Translations under genes and position numbers: made by a program
Assembly (NCBI RefSeq): GCF_013149785.1
Contig: NZ_JABEZU010000003.1
Coordinates: forward strand, 186,001 to 250,000
Direction of reading: 5' to 3'
DNA: 64,000 bases
Source: Isoptericola halotolerans
Lineage (GTDB): Bacteria > Actinomycetota > Actinomycetes > Actinomycetales > Cellulomonadaceae
Shown: one piece after another, positions 30,897-39,771 of the stretch
Numbering within the stretch: the first letter of the stretch is position 1
Layout of the letters: each line of letters opens with the position of its first letter
Notes under the pieces: model-generated
Seen by the model: the letters and a program-made list of their open reading frames with translations, nothing else
Databases searched by the model: none
What the model was told of the DNA's origin: nothing

Positions 30897-31745
30897 TTGC
30901 TCCGCATCGCCGTCCCCAACAAGGGGTCGCTGTCCACGCCCGCCGCCGAGATGCTGCGGGAGGCCGGCTACCGCCAACGCCGCGACACCCGCGAGCTCGT
31001 CCTCGCCGACGCCGACAACGACGTCGAGTTCTTCTTCCTGCGCCCCCGTGACGTCGCCGTGTACGTCGGTTCGGGCACGGTCGACGTCGGGATCACCGGG
31101 CGTGACCTGCTCCTGGACTCCGACGCCGGCGCGATCGAGCACCTGCCGCTCGGTTTCGCGGGGTCCACGTTCCGTTTCGCGGCGCCGGCCGGCACCGTCG
31201 AGACGGTCGAGCAGATCGCGGGGAAGCGGGTGGCGTCGTCGTACACCACGCTGGTCCGCGCACACCTGGCGGAGCGCGGCGTCGAGCCCGCTGCGATCGT
31301 GCACCTCGACGGTGCCGTGGAGAGCTCGGTGCGGCTCGGCGTCGCGGACGTCATCGCCGACGTCGTCGAGACCGGTACCACGCTGAAGGCTGCCGGTCTG
31401 GACGTCTTCGGGGAGCCGATCCTGCGTTCCGAGGCCGTGCTCATCCGGCGGTCCGGGGAGGGCGTCCCCGACGGCCTGGACATCCTCACCCGTCGGCTGC
31501 AGGGCGTGATCACCGCACGCGAGTACGTGCTGCTCGACTACGACGTGCCGATGGAGCTGCTGGACGCGGCCGTCGCCGTCACCCCGGGCTTCGAGTCGCC
31601 CACCGTGTCCCCGCTGCACAACGGGCAGTCCGCGGCCGTGCGGTCGATGGTCCGGCGCTCCGAGACCAACCAGGTCATGGACGCGCTGTACGACGTCGGT
31701 GCCCGCGGGATCCTCGTGACCCTGATCCACGCCAGCCGCCTGTAG
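30897..31745 (+). CDS. hisG: ATP phosphoribosyltransferase, long form
   Basis: 282 residues; catalyses the first step of histidine synthesis. Begins [22 protein letters not shown] and the PRPP site [13 protein letters not shown] are present, and the C-terminal ACT-like regulatory domain (about 205-282, [12 protein letters not shown]) identifies the histidine-inhibited long form that needs no HisZ. TTG start with GAGG 8 nt upstream. Confidence 0.96.
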   Translation: MLRIAVPNKGSLSTPAAEMLREAGYRQRRDTRELVLADADNDVEFFFLRPRDVAVYVGSGTVDVGITGRDLLLDSDAGAIEHLPLGFAGSTFRFAAPAGTVETVEQIAGKRVASSYTTLVRAHLAERGVEPAAIVHLDGAVESSVRLGVADVIADVVETGTTLKAAGLDVFGEPILRSEAVLIRRSGEGVPDGLDILTRRLQGVITAREYVLLDYDVPMELLDAAVAVTPGFESPTVSPLHNGQSAAVRSMVRRSETNQVMDALYDVGARGILVTLIHASRL

Positions 31746-31749
31746 AGCC

Positions 31750-32208
31750 ATGTCCGACGACGACGCGCGCACCCGCTTCCGGACCTTCCGTCCGTGGTGG
31801 GCGCGCGTCGCCGTGGCCGTGACGGGCCTCGTGGCCGTGGGAGGCAGCCTGCTCGTCGGGCTCCTCTCGGAGCAGGGCGTGCTCCTGGGGCCCGGCACAC
31901 GGCTGACCTTCGTGGCGTTCGCCGTGGGGGCGGCGTGGCTGCTGTGGAGGCTCGGTGGCGTCCACGCACGGCCGGACCAGCACGGCCTGACCGTGCGCAA
32001 CGTGGCCAGGTCGCGGCGCGTCGCCTGGGAGGAGATCGTCGGTGTCCGGCTGACCATGAACGACCCGTGGGTGGTGCTGGACCTGTCAGACGGGAGCACG
32101 CTCGCCGTCATGGGCATCCAACGTGCCGACGGCGAGCGGGGGATGGCGGAGGCCCGCCGGCTGCAGGACCTGGTCCGGCAGCTCGGCGAGGCCTCCGAGG
32201 AGCCCTGA
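31750..32208 (+). CDS. PH-domain membrane protein
   Basis: 152 residues. Two N-terminal membrane helices (about 18-40 and 50-68) followed by a bacterial PH-like domain: DQHGLTVRNVARSRRVAWEEIVGV and [16 protein letters not shown]. The same kind of protein follows hisG in many actinobacteria. Role unknown. It starts 4 nt after hisG and is convergent with the helicase gene. Confidence 0.85.
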   Translation: MSDDDARTRFRTFRPWWARVAVAVTGLVAVGGSLLVGLLSEQGVLLGPGTRLTFVAFAVGAAWLLWRLGGVHARPDQHGLTVRNVARSRRVAWEEIVGVRLTMNDPWVVLDLSDGSTLAVMGIQRADGERGMAEARRLQDLVRQLGEASEEP

Positions 32209-32220
32209 GGCTCCGTTCGT

Positions 32221-34032
32221 TCAGTGGGCGGCGTGCGCCGGGCGGCGCTCCGTGCGCGGGGCGCGCCGCTCCGGGGCGCCCTTGTCGACGGAGATCCGCA
32301 GCTGGCGGCCGGCCACGTTGGCGCGGCCGATGCGGTTCATCGTCGCGTCGTCGAGCGGCTTGGTGATGTCGACCAGCGAGAAGTTGCCGAAGATGTCGAT
32401 CTTGCCGATGTCGCCACCGCGCAGACCGCCTTCGTTCGTCAGCGCACCGACGATCCCGCGCGGCTGCGCGCCGTGGGTGTGCCCGACGGCGATGCGGTAG
32501 CGCGTGCCGTCGGCCGGGCGGCGGATGCCGCGCGCGCCCTCGGCGCGGTCGGCCCGGGGGTGACGGCGGGTCCGGTCACCGTCGCGGTCGGTGCGCTCGG
32601 CGCGGTGGGTCTCGCGCGTCCGGCCGCCCTTGACCTCGGCGCGCTCCTTCTCGTGCTCCGCCTGAGCGGCGCTGTGCGCGGGGCCGTCGTCGCCGACCGC
32701 GAGCGCCAGGAGCGCCGCGGCGACCTGAGCGGCGTCGGGTGCGGTGCCGTCCTCGCGGGGGGCGAGGTGCTCGCTCAGGAGCTCGGTGTACAGGTCGAGG
32801 CGTCCGGACTCGAGGCGGGCGGGCACGGTGCCCAGGATGGTGCGGGCGCGGTGCGCGGAGACGTCGCGGGGCGAGGGGATCTCCGCCTCGGTGAGCTTGG
32901 CGCGGATGGTGCGCTCGATGTGCTTGAGCTTGCCGCGCTCGTGCGGGGTGACGAACGACAGGGCCTTGCCGGTGCGTCCGGCGCGGCCGGTGCGGCCGAT
33001 GCGGTGGACGTAGGCCTCGGCCTCGCGGGGGATGTCGAAGTTGACGACGAGGCCGATGCGGTCGACGTCGAGACCGCGGGCGGCGACGTCCGTGGCCACG
33101 AGGACGTCGAGGGAGCCGTTGCGCAGCCGCTCGACGATCTTCTCGCGCTCCTTCTGGGCGACGTCGCCGGAGATGGTGGCGGCCGAGACACCGCGCTCGA
33201 CGAGCGCGACCCCGACCTCCTCGGCGGCGGCGCGCGTGCGGGTGAACACGATGGTGGCGTCCGCCTCGGACGTGGCCAGCACGCGCACCAGCGAGCCGAC
33301 CTTGTGGCGGAACGGCACGACGGCGTAGGTCTGCTCGACGGCGGTGACGGTGCTGGACTGCCGGGAGACGGCGACCTGGACCGGGTTGTTCAGGTGGGTG
33401 TCGGCGACGGCGCGGATGGCCGGCGGCATGGTCGCGGAGAACAGGGCGACCTGGCGCTCGGTGGCTGCCTGGCCGAAGATCTTCTCGACGTCCTCGGCGA
33501 AGCCCATGCGGAGCATCTCGTCGGCCTCGTCGAGGACGAGGAACTTGACGGTGTCGAGGTGGAGCGAGCCGCGCTCGAGGTGGTCCATGACGCGGCCCGG
33601 GGTGCCGACGACGACGTGGACGCCGTCGCGCAGCGCGCGCTGCTGGGGCACGTAGGGGGCACCGCCGTAGACGGGCAGGACGCGCAGGCCGGGCAGGTGG
33701 GTGGCGAAGCTCTCGACGGCGTCGGCGACCTGCATCGCGAGCTCACGGGTGGGGGCCAGGACCAGCGCCTGGACGTGACCGCGGGAGACGTCGGCGGCGG
33801 CGTCGACCGCTGCCAGGAGCGGGAGGCCGAAGGCTGCGGTCTTGCCGGTGCCCGTCTGGGCGACGCCGGTGATGTCGCGGCCGGACAGCAGGGCGGGGAT
33901 CGCCTCTGCCTGGATGGGGGAGGGGGTGGTGAAGCCCAGGTCGTCGACGGCCTTCTGCAGCGCTGCGGGAAGGTTCAGGTCGGCGAAGGTGGTCTCGGGC
34001 TCGGTGGGCAGGGTGGAGTCAGGGGTGCTCAT
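32221..34032 (-). CDS. DEAD-box ATP-dependent RNA helicase, CsdA/DeaD-like
   Basis: 603 residues. Helicase motifs in order: GFTTPSPIQAEAIP (Q), AQTGTGKTAAF (I), APTRELAMQ (Ia), TPGRVMDHL (Ib), LDEADEML (II), SATMP (III), VATDVAARGLDVD (V) and HRIGRTGRAG (VI). After an Arg-rich linker the C-terminal DbpA-type RNA-binding domain is read (YRIAVGHTHGAQPRGIVGAL and GKIDIFGNFSLVDI). Likely helps ribosome assembly or RNA decay, especially in the cold. ATG at 34032; the upstream frame belongs to a 280-bp leader/promoter region. Confidence 0.94.
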   Translation of the reverse strand: MSTPDSTLPTEPETTFADLNLPAALQKAVDDLGFTTPSPIQAEAIPALLSGRDITGVAQTGTGKTAAFGLPLLAAVDAAADVSRGHVQALVLAPTRELAMQVADAVESFATHLPGLRVLPVYGGAPYVPQQRALRDGVHVVVGTPGRVMDHLERGSLHLDTVKFLVLDEADEMLRMGFAEDVEKIFGQAATERQVALFSATMPPAIRAVADTHLNNPVQVAVSRQSSTVTAVEQTYAVVPFRHKVGSLVRVLATSEADATIVFTRTRAAAEEVGVALVERGVSAATISGDVAQKEREKIVERLRNGSLDVLVATDVAARGLDVDRIGLVVNFDIPREAEAYVHRIGRTGRAGRTGKALSFVTPHERGKLKHIERTIRAKLTEAEIPSPRDVSAHRARTILGTVPARLESGRLDLYTELLSEHLAPREDGTAPDAAQVAAALLALAVGDDGPAHSAAQAEHEKERAEVKGGRTRETHRAERTDRDGDRTRRHPRADRAEGARGIRRPADGTRYRIAVGHTHGAQPRGIVGALTNEGGLRGGDIGKIDIFGNFSLVDITKPLDDATMNRIGRANVAGRQLRISVDKGAPERRAPRTERRPAHAAH

Positions 34033-34314
34033 GGCAAGGTGACCGTTCGTCGGGTGCGGGGGGAGTCCTGCCACGCCCTGGGGCGCGGCGGTCGCTCGGT
34101 CCCGGACACACACCTGCACCTGGCTTGATCTGTACTGCTGGGGCCAGGGCCTACGAACACGCGGGAAGACGACGAACTCCGAATGGATTGTCCTCATCGT
34201 ACGGGTCCTGGTCGTCCGATGGCAGGGGTCGGCGCGGTGAGTTTGCCCACTGCGCGGCGTCCTGCCTGCTGCTGCGTAGGATGTGCCCGGCAGGGGACTC
34301 GAGGGACACGGGCG
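34033..34314. promoter_or_regulatory. Intergenic region between helicase and phosphatidyltransferase genes
   Basis: 282 bp. TAGGAT (34277-34282) is a likely -10 box for the rightward gene, giving a leader of about 25 nt. The helicase side probably has a long leader, common for DEAD-box genes. I find no convincing gene or riboswitch in it. Confidence 0.35.
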
Positions 34315-34914
34315 GTGATCGTGCAGGCAGGGCAGGGTAGTTCGGCGGTGTGGACGGTGCCGAACGTGGTGAGCATGCTGCGCCTGGCGCTCGTCCCGGT
34401 CTTCGCCGTGCTCATCGTCTCCGGCGAGGACGTGTGGGCCCTGATCGTGCTCGCCGTCTCGGGAGCCAGCGACTGGCTCGACGGCTACCTCGCGCGTCGG
34501 CTGAACCAGGTCACCAAGCTCGGGCAGGTCCTGGACCCTGCGGCAGACCGGTTGTTCATCCTGGTCACGCTCGTCGGCCTGCTCTGGCGTGGCGTCGTGC
34601 CGTGGTGGGTGCTCGCGCTGGTGGTGCTCCGTGACGTGCTGCTGGCGTGCCTGGCGCCGGTCCTGGCACGCCACGGGTACGGACCCCTGGCGGTGACCGT
34701 GGTCGGCAAGGCCGGCACGTTCGCGCTGCTGTACGCGTTCCCGCTGCTGCTGCTCGCGGAGGACCCCGGGCCGGTGGGCACCGTGTCGCACGCGGTGGGC
34801 TGGGCGTTCGCCTGGTGGGGGATCGGGCTGTACTGGCTCGCCGGCTGGCACTACCTCGTCCAGACGCGTCGTCTGGTCCACCAGGACCGCGAGCGCCGGG
34901 AGGGAACGGCGTGA
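34315..34914 (+). CDS. CDP-alcohol phosphatidyltransferase (PgsA-like)
   Basis: 199 residues and about five to six membrane helices. The family signature D-G-x2-A-R-x8-G-x3-D-x3-D is exact: DGYLARRLNQVTKLGQVLDPAADR. It places a CDP-diacylglycerol onto glycerol phosphate, inositol phosphate or a similar alcohol. It heads the cluster that in mycobacteria starts with pgsA2 (Rv1822). GTG at 34315 chosen because GAGGGA lies 8 nt upstream. Confidence 0.88.
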   Translation: MIVQAGQGSSAVWTVPNVVSMLRLALVPVFAVLIVSGEDVWALIVLAVSGASDWLDGYLARRLNQVTKLGQVLDPAADRLFILVTLVGLLWRGVVPWWVLALVVLRDVLLACLAPVLARHGYGPLAVTVVGKAGTFALLYAFPLLLLAEDPGPVGTVSHAVGWAFAWWGIGLYWLAGWHYLVQTRRLVHQDRERREGTA

Positions 34915-35777
34915 CGGCGTCGTCCCGCGGGCGCCGACCGGACGAGTCGATGACGCTGCTGGTCGAGGTGATGGAGAAGCCGCTCGACCCGGGGTACGCG
35001 GAGGCGGCACGACGGCGGGCCGCGGGGGAGCCGTCGTCGCGGGGGGCGGGTCCGCTGCTGCTCCTGCTGGTCGCGGTGCTGCTGGGGCTGATGACGGTCA
35101 CGGCGGCGCAGGAGCTGCGCACGCCGTCGGAAGGACCCTCGGCGCGAGAGCTCCTCGAGCAGGAGATCACCGACCGTCAGGCTGCGGGCGACGCTCTGCG
35201 CGAGCAGACGGTGGCGCTGAACGGCGAGATCGAGCAGCTGCAGTCCGCCGCCCTGTCGGAGTCGGACCAGGGGCTGCTGGACCAGCTCCGGCTGGACGGG
35301 GTGGTCACGGGCTCCACCGCCGTCTCGGGTCCCGGGCTGGAGATCACTCTCAGCGACGACACGGGCGACCCAGGCCCGGACGTGGCGCCCTCGGACCTGC
35401 GGGTCCAGGCGGTCGACCTGCAGACGGTCGTCAACGCGTTGTGGGCCTCCGGTGCGGAGGCGGTGAGCGTGGGCGGCCAACGACTGACGTCGTTGTCGGC
35501 GATCCGGCATGCGGGCGAGGCGATCCTGGTGGACCTGGTGCCGCTGCCCGGTCCCACGTACGTGGTGCAGGCCATCGGGGACCCGGAGGCCATGCAGGCC
35601 GCGTACGCTCGGACGGGCGCGCCGGCCTACACCCAGCTGTTGGCGTCGGAGTGGGGGATCGAGTCGACGATGAGCACCGTGGAGGCCATCGATCTTCCCA
35701 GCGTGGGCGGCCAGGGCCTGCGGTACGCGGAGCCGGTGGCGCCGGCCCCGGACGAGACTCAGGAGGAGAACCCATGA
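34911..35777 (+). CDS. DUF881 membrane protein (first copy)
   Basis: 288 residues. One membrane helix (about 48-68), a short coiled coil (about 80-120, REQTVALNGEIEQLQSAAL), then the extracytoplasmic DUF881 domain (GPGLEITLSDD, VNALWASGAEAVSVGGQRLT, PYVVQAIGD-like PTYVVQAIGDPE). Counterpart of Rv1823. Members are thought to act in the envelope/division machinery; no reaction is known. 4-nt overlaps on both sides. Confidence 0.9.
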   Translation: MTASSRGRRPDESMTLLVEVMEKPLDPGYAEAARRRAAGEPSSRGAGPLLLLLVAVLLGLMTVTAAQELRTPSEGPSARELLEQEITDRQAAGDALREQTVALNGEIEQLQSAALSESDQGLLDQLRLDGVVTGSTAVSGPGLEITLSDDTGDPGPDVAPSDLRVQAVDLQTVVNALWASGAEAVSVGGQRLTSLSAIRHAGEAILVDLVPLPGPTYVVQAIGDPEAMQAAYARTGAPAYTQLLASEWGIESTMSTVEAIDLPSVGGQGLRYAEPVAPAPDETQEENP

Positions 35778-36106
35778 TCGCCGTCGTCGGTCTCGTGATC
35801 GGTGTGCTGGCAGGACTGGTCCTGCACCCCACCGTGCCGGTCGCGCTGCAGCCGTACCTGCCGATCGCCGTGGTCGCGGCGTTGGACGCACTCTTCGGGG
35901 GGCTGCGGGCCAAGCTGGACGGCCTGTTCGACGACAAGGTCTTCGTCGTGTCGTTCCTGTCGAACGTGCTGGTGGCGGCGTTCATCGTCTTCCTCGGCGA
36001 CCAGCTGGGTGTGGGCTCGCAGCTCTCGACCGCGGTGGTGGTGGTGCTCGGGATCCGGATCTTCTCCAACGCCGCGGCGATCCGCCGGCACCTGTTCAAG
36101 GCATGA
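35774..36106 (+). CDS. sbp: Small basic membrane protein (DUF1290)
   Basis: 110 residues, mostly hydrophobic, three to four membrane helices. PYLPIAVVAALDALFGGLRA and the C-terminal IRIFSNAAAIRRHLF are the Sbp signatures. Always found next to DUF881 genes in Gram-positive bacteria; in Bacillus sbp lies just before ftsA. Function unknown. Confidence 0.92.
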   Translation: MIAVVGLVIGVLAGLVLHPTVPVALQPYLPIAVVAALDALFGGLRAKLDGLFDDKVFVVSFLSNVLVAAFIVFLGDQLGVGSQLSTAVVVVLGIRIFSNAAAIRRHLFKA

Positions 36107-37092
36107 GCATGAGCGACGAGCGCGACGACGACATCCCGCAGGATCCCGCGGGCGCGACGACGGACCCCGAGGGGAGCACGTCGCCGGCCGACCCCGACCT
36201 GCCGACGGGTCTCGAGAGCGGCGAGGGCGACGACCTTCGCGGCGGCGGGAGCCCGTCCGGTGCCGCGAGCGCCACCGGTGCGGCTCCGCGACCGGCGACG
36301 TGGCCCGGTCCGGGCACCGGCGCGGTGCCGCGCGTGGTGCCGCAGCAGGTCCGGGAGGGCGCCCCGGTGTCCTCCGGCGGCTGGCGTGCCTTGGTCCGGG
36401 CGATGCGACCGCGGGCGAACCGCTCGCAGCTCCTGGCCGCGGTGCTGTGCGCGGCCCTGGGCTTCGCGCTGGTCGTGCAGGTCCAGCAGTCCGCGCAGGA
36501 CCCCCTGTCGTCCGCTCGCCAGGACGACCTGGTGCGGTTGCTCGACGAGGTCACCCAGCGCTCTGAGCGGCTTGCCGAGCAGGTCGCCGAGCTGTCGGCC
36601 ACGCGCGACGAGCTGCAGTCCGGCTCGGGGCAGGCGCAGGCCGCCGTCGACCTGGCCGAGGAGCGTGCCGGCGCCGAGGGCATCCTGTCGGGGCGGTTGC
36701 CGGCGGTCGGGCCGGGGCTGGAGATCGTCATCCGGGACCGTCAGGGGGCGCTGGAGGCCTCGGCCCTGTTCAACGTGCTCGAGGAGCTGCGCAACGCCGG
36801 CGCCGAGGTGGTGGAGCTCAACGACGTCCGCCTGGTGACCTCCACGTGGTTCCGGGACACCGACGAGGGGGTCGTCGTCGACGACCAGCCCCTCGAACCG
36901 CCGTACCGATGGACCGTCATCGGTGACCCGGCGACGCTCAGCCCTGCCCTCGAGATCCCCGGCGGTGCGCTGGCCACGGTGCGCACGGCGGGCGCCGAGG
37001 CGACGACGTTCTCCCACGACGAGGTCGAGGTCACCGCGGTGCGGGAGCCCACCGAGCCGCAGTATGCGACCCCCCGACGTCCGGAGAGCTGA
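36103..37092 (+). CDS. DUF881 membrane protein (second copy)
   Basis: 329 residues, counterpart of Rv1825. A long acidic, disordered N-terminus (about 1-100, rich in Asp, Gly, Pro) faces the cytoplasm, followed by a membrane helix (about 108-126), a coiled coil (about 145-185) and the DUF881 domain (GPGLEIVIRD, FNVLEELRNAGAEVVELNDVRL, YRWTVIGDP). The long tail could bind division or cell-wall proteins; that is inference. Starts at ATG overlapping sbp by 4 nt; a second ATG follows 6 nt later. Confidence 0.9.
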   Translation: MSMSDERDDDIPQDPAGATTDPEGSTSPADPDLPTGLESGEGDDLRGGGSPSGAASATGAAPRPATWPGPGTGAVPRVVPQQVREGAPVSSGGWRALVRAMRPRANRSQLLAAVLCAALGFALVVQVQQSAQDPLSSARQDDLVRLLDEVTQRSERLAEQVAELSATRDELQSGSGQAQAAVDLAEERAGAEGILSGRLPAVGPGLEIVIRDRQGALEASALFNVLEELRNAGAEVVELNDVRLVTSTWFRDTDEGVVVDDQPLEPPYRWTVIGDPATLSPALEIPGGALATVRTAGAEATTFSHDEVEVTAVREPTEPQYATPRRPES

Positions 37093-37190
37093 CGCGGACG
37101 GCTCGTGCTGCTTTCCGCCAGGACGGGAGACGGGGTAGGTTTGTCGGACGACGGCGCACGTCGGACCGCCCGACCCGGCCAGGAGGACTG

Positions 37191-37664
37191 ATGACGGACC
37201 CCCGCGCACTCCCGCACGAGACGGGCGTCGACACGACGGCTCACCTCGGCAGGCTCGGCGCGCCCGCTGAGGAGCAGTTCCCCCGTATCCCTCTGACGGC
37301 GGAGGAGAGCGCGGCCGTGGCCGCACTGCCCCGGCACTCGGCGTTGCTCGTCGTGCAGTACGGATCCGGCGCCGTCGGCGAGCGCTTCCTGCTGGACTCC
37401 GACCGTACGGTCGCCGGGCGCAGCGAGAACGCCGACATCTTCCTCGACGACGTCACCGTCTCACGCAAGCATGCCGAGTTCGTCAGGGAGTCGGAGCGGT
37501 TCGTCGTCCGCGACATCGGTTCGCTGAACGGCACCTACGTCAACCGGGACCGCATCGACGCGGCGACGCTCGCGACCGGCGACGAGGTACAGATCGGCAA
37601 GTTCCGGATGTCCTTCCACGCGAGCCCGCAGGCGCCTCGGGACGACCAGGCGCCGGTCTCGTGA
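37191..37664 (+). CDS. garA: FHA-domain protein, GarA/OdhI-like
   Basis: 157 residues. The C-terminal FHA domain (about 65-145) shows RTVAGRSENADIFLDDVTVSRKHAEF, DIGSLNGTYVN and GDEVQIGKF. GarA binds 2-oxoglutarate dehydrogenase and glutamate enzymes and is switched off when kinases such as PknB phosphorylate its N-terminal Thr pair. Here the likely acceptor is VDTTAHLG, which keeps two adjacent Thr but differs from the usual ETTSVF. A TAGGTT box at 37135-37140 gives a leader of about 45 nt. Confidence 0.9.
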   Translation: MTDPRALPHETGVDTTAHLGRLGAPAEEQFPRIPLTAEESAAVAALPRHSALLVVQYGSGAVGERFLLDSDRTVAGRSENADIFLDDVTVSRKHAEFVRESERFVVRDIGSLNGTYVNRDRIDAATLATGDEVQIGKFRMSFHASPQAPRDDQAPVS

Positions 37665-38407
37665 CGTCAGGCGCCGGGGCCGACCAGGTCCTGGAGCCTG
37701 ACGACGCCCCCGAGCCGTGGCCTCGTGGGATCTCTCGCCACGCCTCGATGCGGATCTCCGAGGTGCTCGGCCAGCTCCGTGGCGACTTCCCCGCGGTCTC
37801 GCACTCCAAGCTGAGGTTCCTGGAGGAGCAGGGGCTCATCACCCCGGTGCGCACCCCGGCGGGCTACCGGCAGTACAGTGCGGCGGACGTCGAGAGGCTG
37901 CGCTTCGTCCTGGCCGAGCAGCGCGACTCCTACCTCCCGCTGAAGGTCATCAAGGAGCGGCTGTCTGCCATGGACGCCGGGGAGCCCGCACCCGGCCCCG
38001 CGCCGCGACTCGCCTCCCCGGTCGAGGACCCGGCGGGTCCCTCGCGTCGCCGCTGGACCGTGGAGTCGGTCAGCGAGGCGAGCGACATGCCGGAGGACTT
38101 CGTCCGCGCGCTCGTCACCGCCGGTGTGCTGCGCACCTCGTCCGGCTACCTGGACACCTCGGCACCGGACGTCGTACGGATCGCCGGTCGCCTTGCCGAG
38201 CACGGCATCGAACCGCGGCACCTGCGGCCGTTGCGCTCGTCGGCCGACCGGCACGTGGGCCTGGTGGACCAGGTGGTCGCCCCCTACCGCAGCCAGCAGA
38301 CGACCGATGGTCGCGCGCACGCCGCGGAGCTCGCCGAGGAGCTCGGCGACCTGGTGTCGCGCCTGCACGGGGCATGGGTCCGCGAGGGGACCGCCCAGCT
38401 GGGGTAG
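37661..38407 (+). CDS. ftsR: MerR-family cell-division regulator FtsR
   Basis: 248 residues, counterpart of Rv1828. Winged HTH of MerR type at about 25-95: RISEVLGQLR, SHSKLRFLEEQGLI and AGYRQYSAADVERLRFVL. A second, poorly conserved helical domain follows and ends in a helix with ELAEELGDLVSRLHGAW. In Corynebacterium the homologue activates ftsZ. GTG start overlaps garA by 4 nt. Confidence 0.9.
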   Translation: MTSGAGADQVLEPDDAPEPWPRGISRHASMRISEVLGQLRGDFPAVSHSKLRFLEEQGLITPVRTPAGYRQYSAADVERLRFVLAEQRDSYLPLKVIKERLSAMDAGEPAPGPAPRLASPVEDPAGPSRRRWTVESVSEASDMPEDFVRALVTAGVLRTSSGYLDTSAPDVVRIAGRLAEHGIEPRHLRPLRSSADRHVGLVDQVVAPYRSQQTTDGRAHAAELAEELGDLVSRLHGAWVREGTAQLG

Positions 38408-38469
38408 CCGGGCACGAGCATCCCGGCTCCGCAGCGCGGGCAGGCTCCCGGCGGCATACCGTGGACGGT

Positions 38470-39006
38470 GTGGAGAGCGACGACGAGGCCGAAGCGCCGA
38501 TGGTGCCGGTCGAGGTGCTCGGGGTACGGCAGCAGCAGGCCGATCAGGAGATCGTGGTCCTGCTGTTCGACACCGCCGCCGAGCTCGCCGTACCGATCGT
38601 GATCGGAGCGCGGGAGGCATCCGCGATCGCGATGGCCCAGGCCGGGGTCGCGACCCCACGACCCATGACCCATGACCTGCTGCGCGACCTGCTCGGTGCC
38701 GTAGGTGTCAGCCTGGACCGTGTCGAGATCGTCTCGCTCGACGGCGGCATCTTCTTCGCCGAGCTGGTGCTCTCCACCGGCGTACGGCTCGACTCGCGCG
38801 CTTCCGACGCGATCGCGCTCGCCGTCCGCACCGAGAGCCCGGTGCTGTGCTCGGCCGAGGTGGTCGCCGCGGCAGGGGTCGAGGTCGTCGACCTCGACCA
38901 GCAGAAGGAGGTCGAGAAGTTCCGTGACTTCCTGGACCACGTCACCGCCGAGGACTTCACGACGCCCGGGGGGCCTCCCGAGCTCGGGGACGACACGCCA
39001 CCATGA
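38470..39006 (+). CDS. Bifunctional nuclease-family protein (DUF151)
   Basis: 178 residues, counterpart of Rv1829. Characteristic are IVVLLFDTAAELAVPIVIGAREA and LDSRASDAIALAVRTESPVL (the D-x-R-x-SDAI-A motif). A TACCGT box at 38457-38462 stands 7 nt before GTG 38470, which is therefore preferred; GTG 38461 and ATG 38500 are other choices. Nuclease activity was described for plant and Thermotoga relatives; the bacterial role is unclear. Confidence 0.88.
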   Translation: MESDDEAEAPMVPVEVLGVRQQQADQEIVVLLFDTAAELAVPIVIGAREASAIAMAQAGVATPRPMTHDLLRDLLGAVGVSLDRVEIVSLDGGIFFAELVLSTGVRLDSRASDAIALAVRTESPVLCSAEVVAAAGVEVVDLDQQKEVEKFRDFLDHVTAEDFTTPGGPPELGDDTPP

Positions 39007-39137
39007 CCTTCAAGTCCCGGATGAAGGTTGGCGGGCTATGGTGGAGGCGAACCCTCGACCGGTGGTTCACGGTCAGCACGGCAGGTCACGGGATCGCATC
39101 GGTCCGCGACACGCCGACCCGCTCGCGCACGACGTCT

Positions 39138-39166
39138 TTGACGCCCCTGGTGGGCGGTCCTAGCGT
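39138..39166 (+). promoter_or_regulatory. Sigma-70-type promoter of the second merR gene
   Basis: TTGACG (39138-39143), 17 bp, TAGCGT (39161-39166): the best match to a housekeeping promoter in this window. The leader is only about 17 nt and holds GGAGG. Confidence 0.65.
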
Positions 39167-39189
39167 GGAACCGACATCTTGGAGGCACA

Positions 39190-39771
39190 GTGAACAGCAG
39201 CGGTGAGGTGAGCGTCGAGGCCGGCGCGGTGCCGGCCGGCGCCCAAGGACTTCTCTTCGGTGAGGACCTCACGGAGCAGGACAGCGGCACCGGCTACCGC
39301 GGCACCACGGCATGCCGTGTCGCGGGCATCACGTACCGGCAGCTCGACTACTGGGCTCGCACCGGGCTGGTCGAGCCGTCGATCCGGTCGGCGAGCGGTT
39401 CCGGCACGCACCGTCTCTACAGCTTCCGTGACGTGCTGGTGCTCAAGGTGGTCAAGCGGCTCCTCGACACCGGGGTGTCCCTGCAGCAGATCCGCGCCGC
39501 CGTGACCCAGCTGCGCATGCGAGGGGTCGACGACCTGGCCCAGATCACGTTGATGAGCGACGGCGCCTCCGTCTACGAGTGCACGTCCCCCGACGAGGTC
39601 GTCGACCTCGTCCAAGGAGGTCAAGGGGTCTTCGGCATCGCCGTCGGGCGCGTGTGGCGCGAGGTCGAGGGGACACTGTCCCAGATGCCCACCGAGTCTC
39701 TCGACGACGAGGGCGGGCCGTACGGTGAGGACGAGCTCGCAGCCCGCCGTCGGGCACGCCACGTGGGCTGA
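39190..39771 (+). CDS. MerR-family regulator (Rv1830-like)
   Basis: 193 residues. HTH at about 37-105: CRVAGITYRQLDYWARTGLVEPS and TGVSLQQIRAAVTQLR. Fits the last gene of the mycobacterial cluster (Rv1830). GTG start with GGAGG 6 nt upstream. The stop shares one base with the metallo-hydrolase start. Confidence 0.9.
   Translation: MNSSGEVSVEAGAVPAGAQGLLFGEDLTEQDSGTGYRGTTACRVAGITYRQLDYWARTGLVEPSIRSASGSGTHRLYSFRDVLVLKVVKRLLDTGVSLQQIRAAVTQLRMRGVDDLAQITLMSDGASVYECTSPDEVVDLVQGGQGVFGIAVGRVWREVEGTLSQMPTESLDDEGGPYGEDELAARRRARHVG

Noticed and set aside
39003-39206. 67-codon frame starting at the bfn stop
   Set aside because: It runs through the best sigma-70-type promoter in the window and the ribosome site of the next gene; unlikely to be coding.
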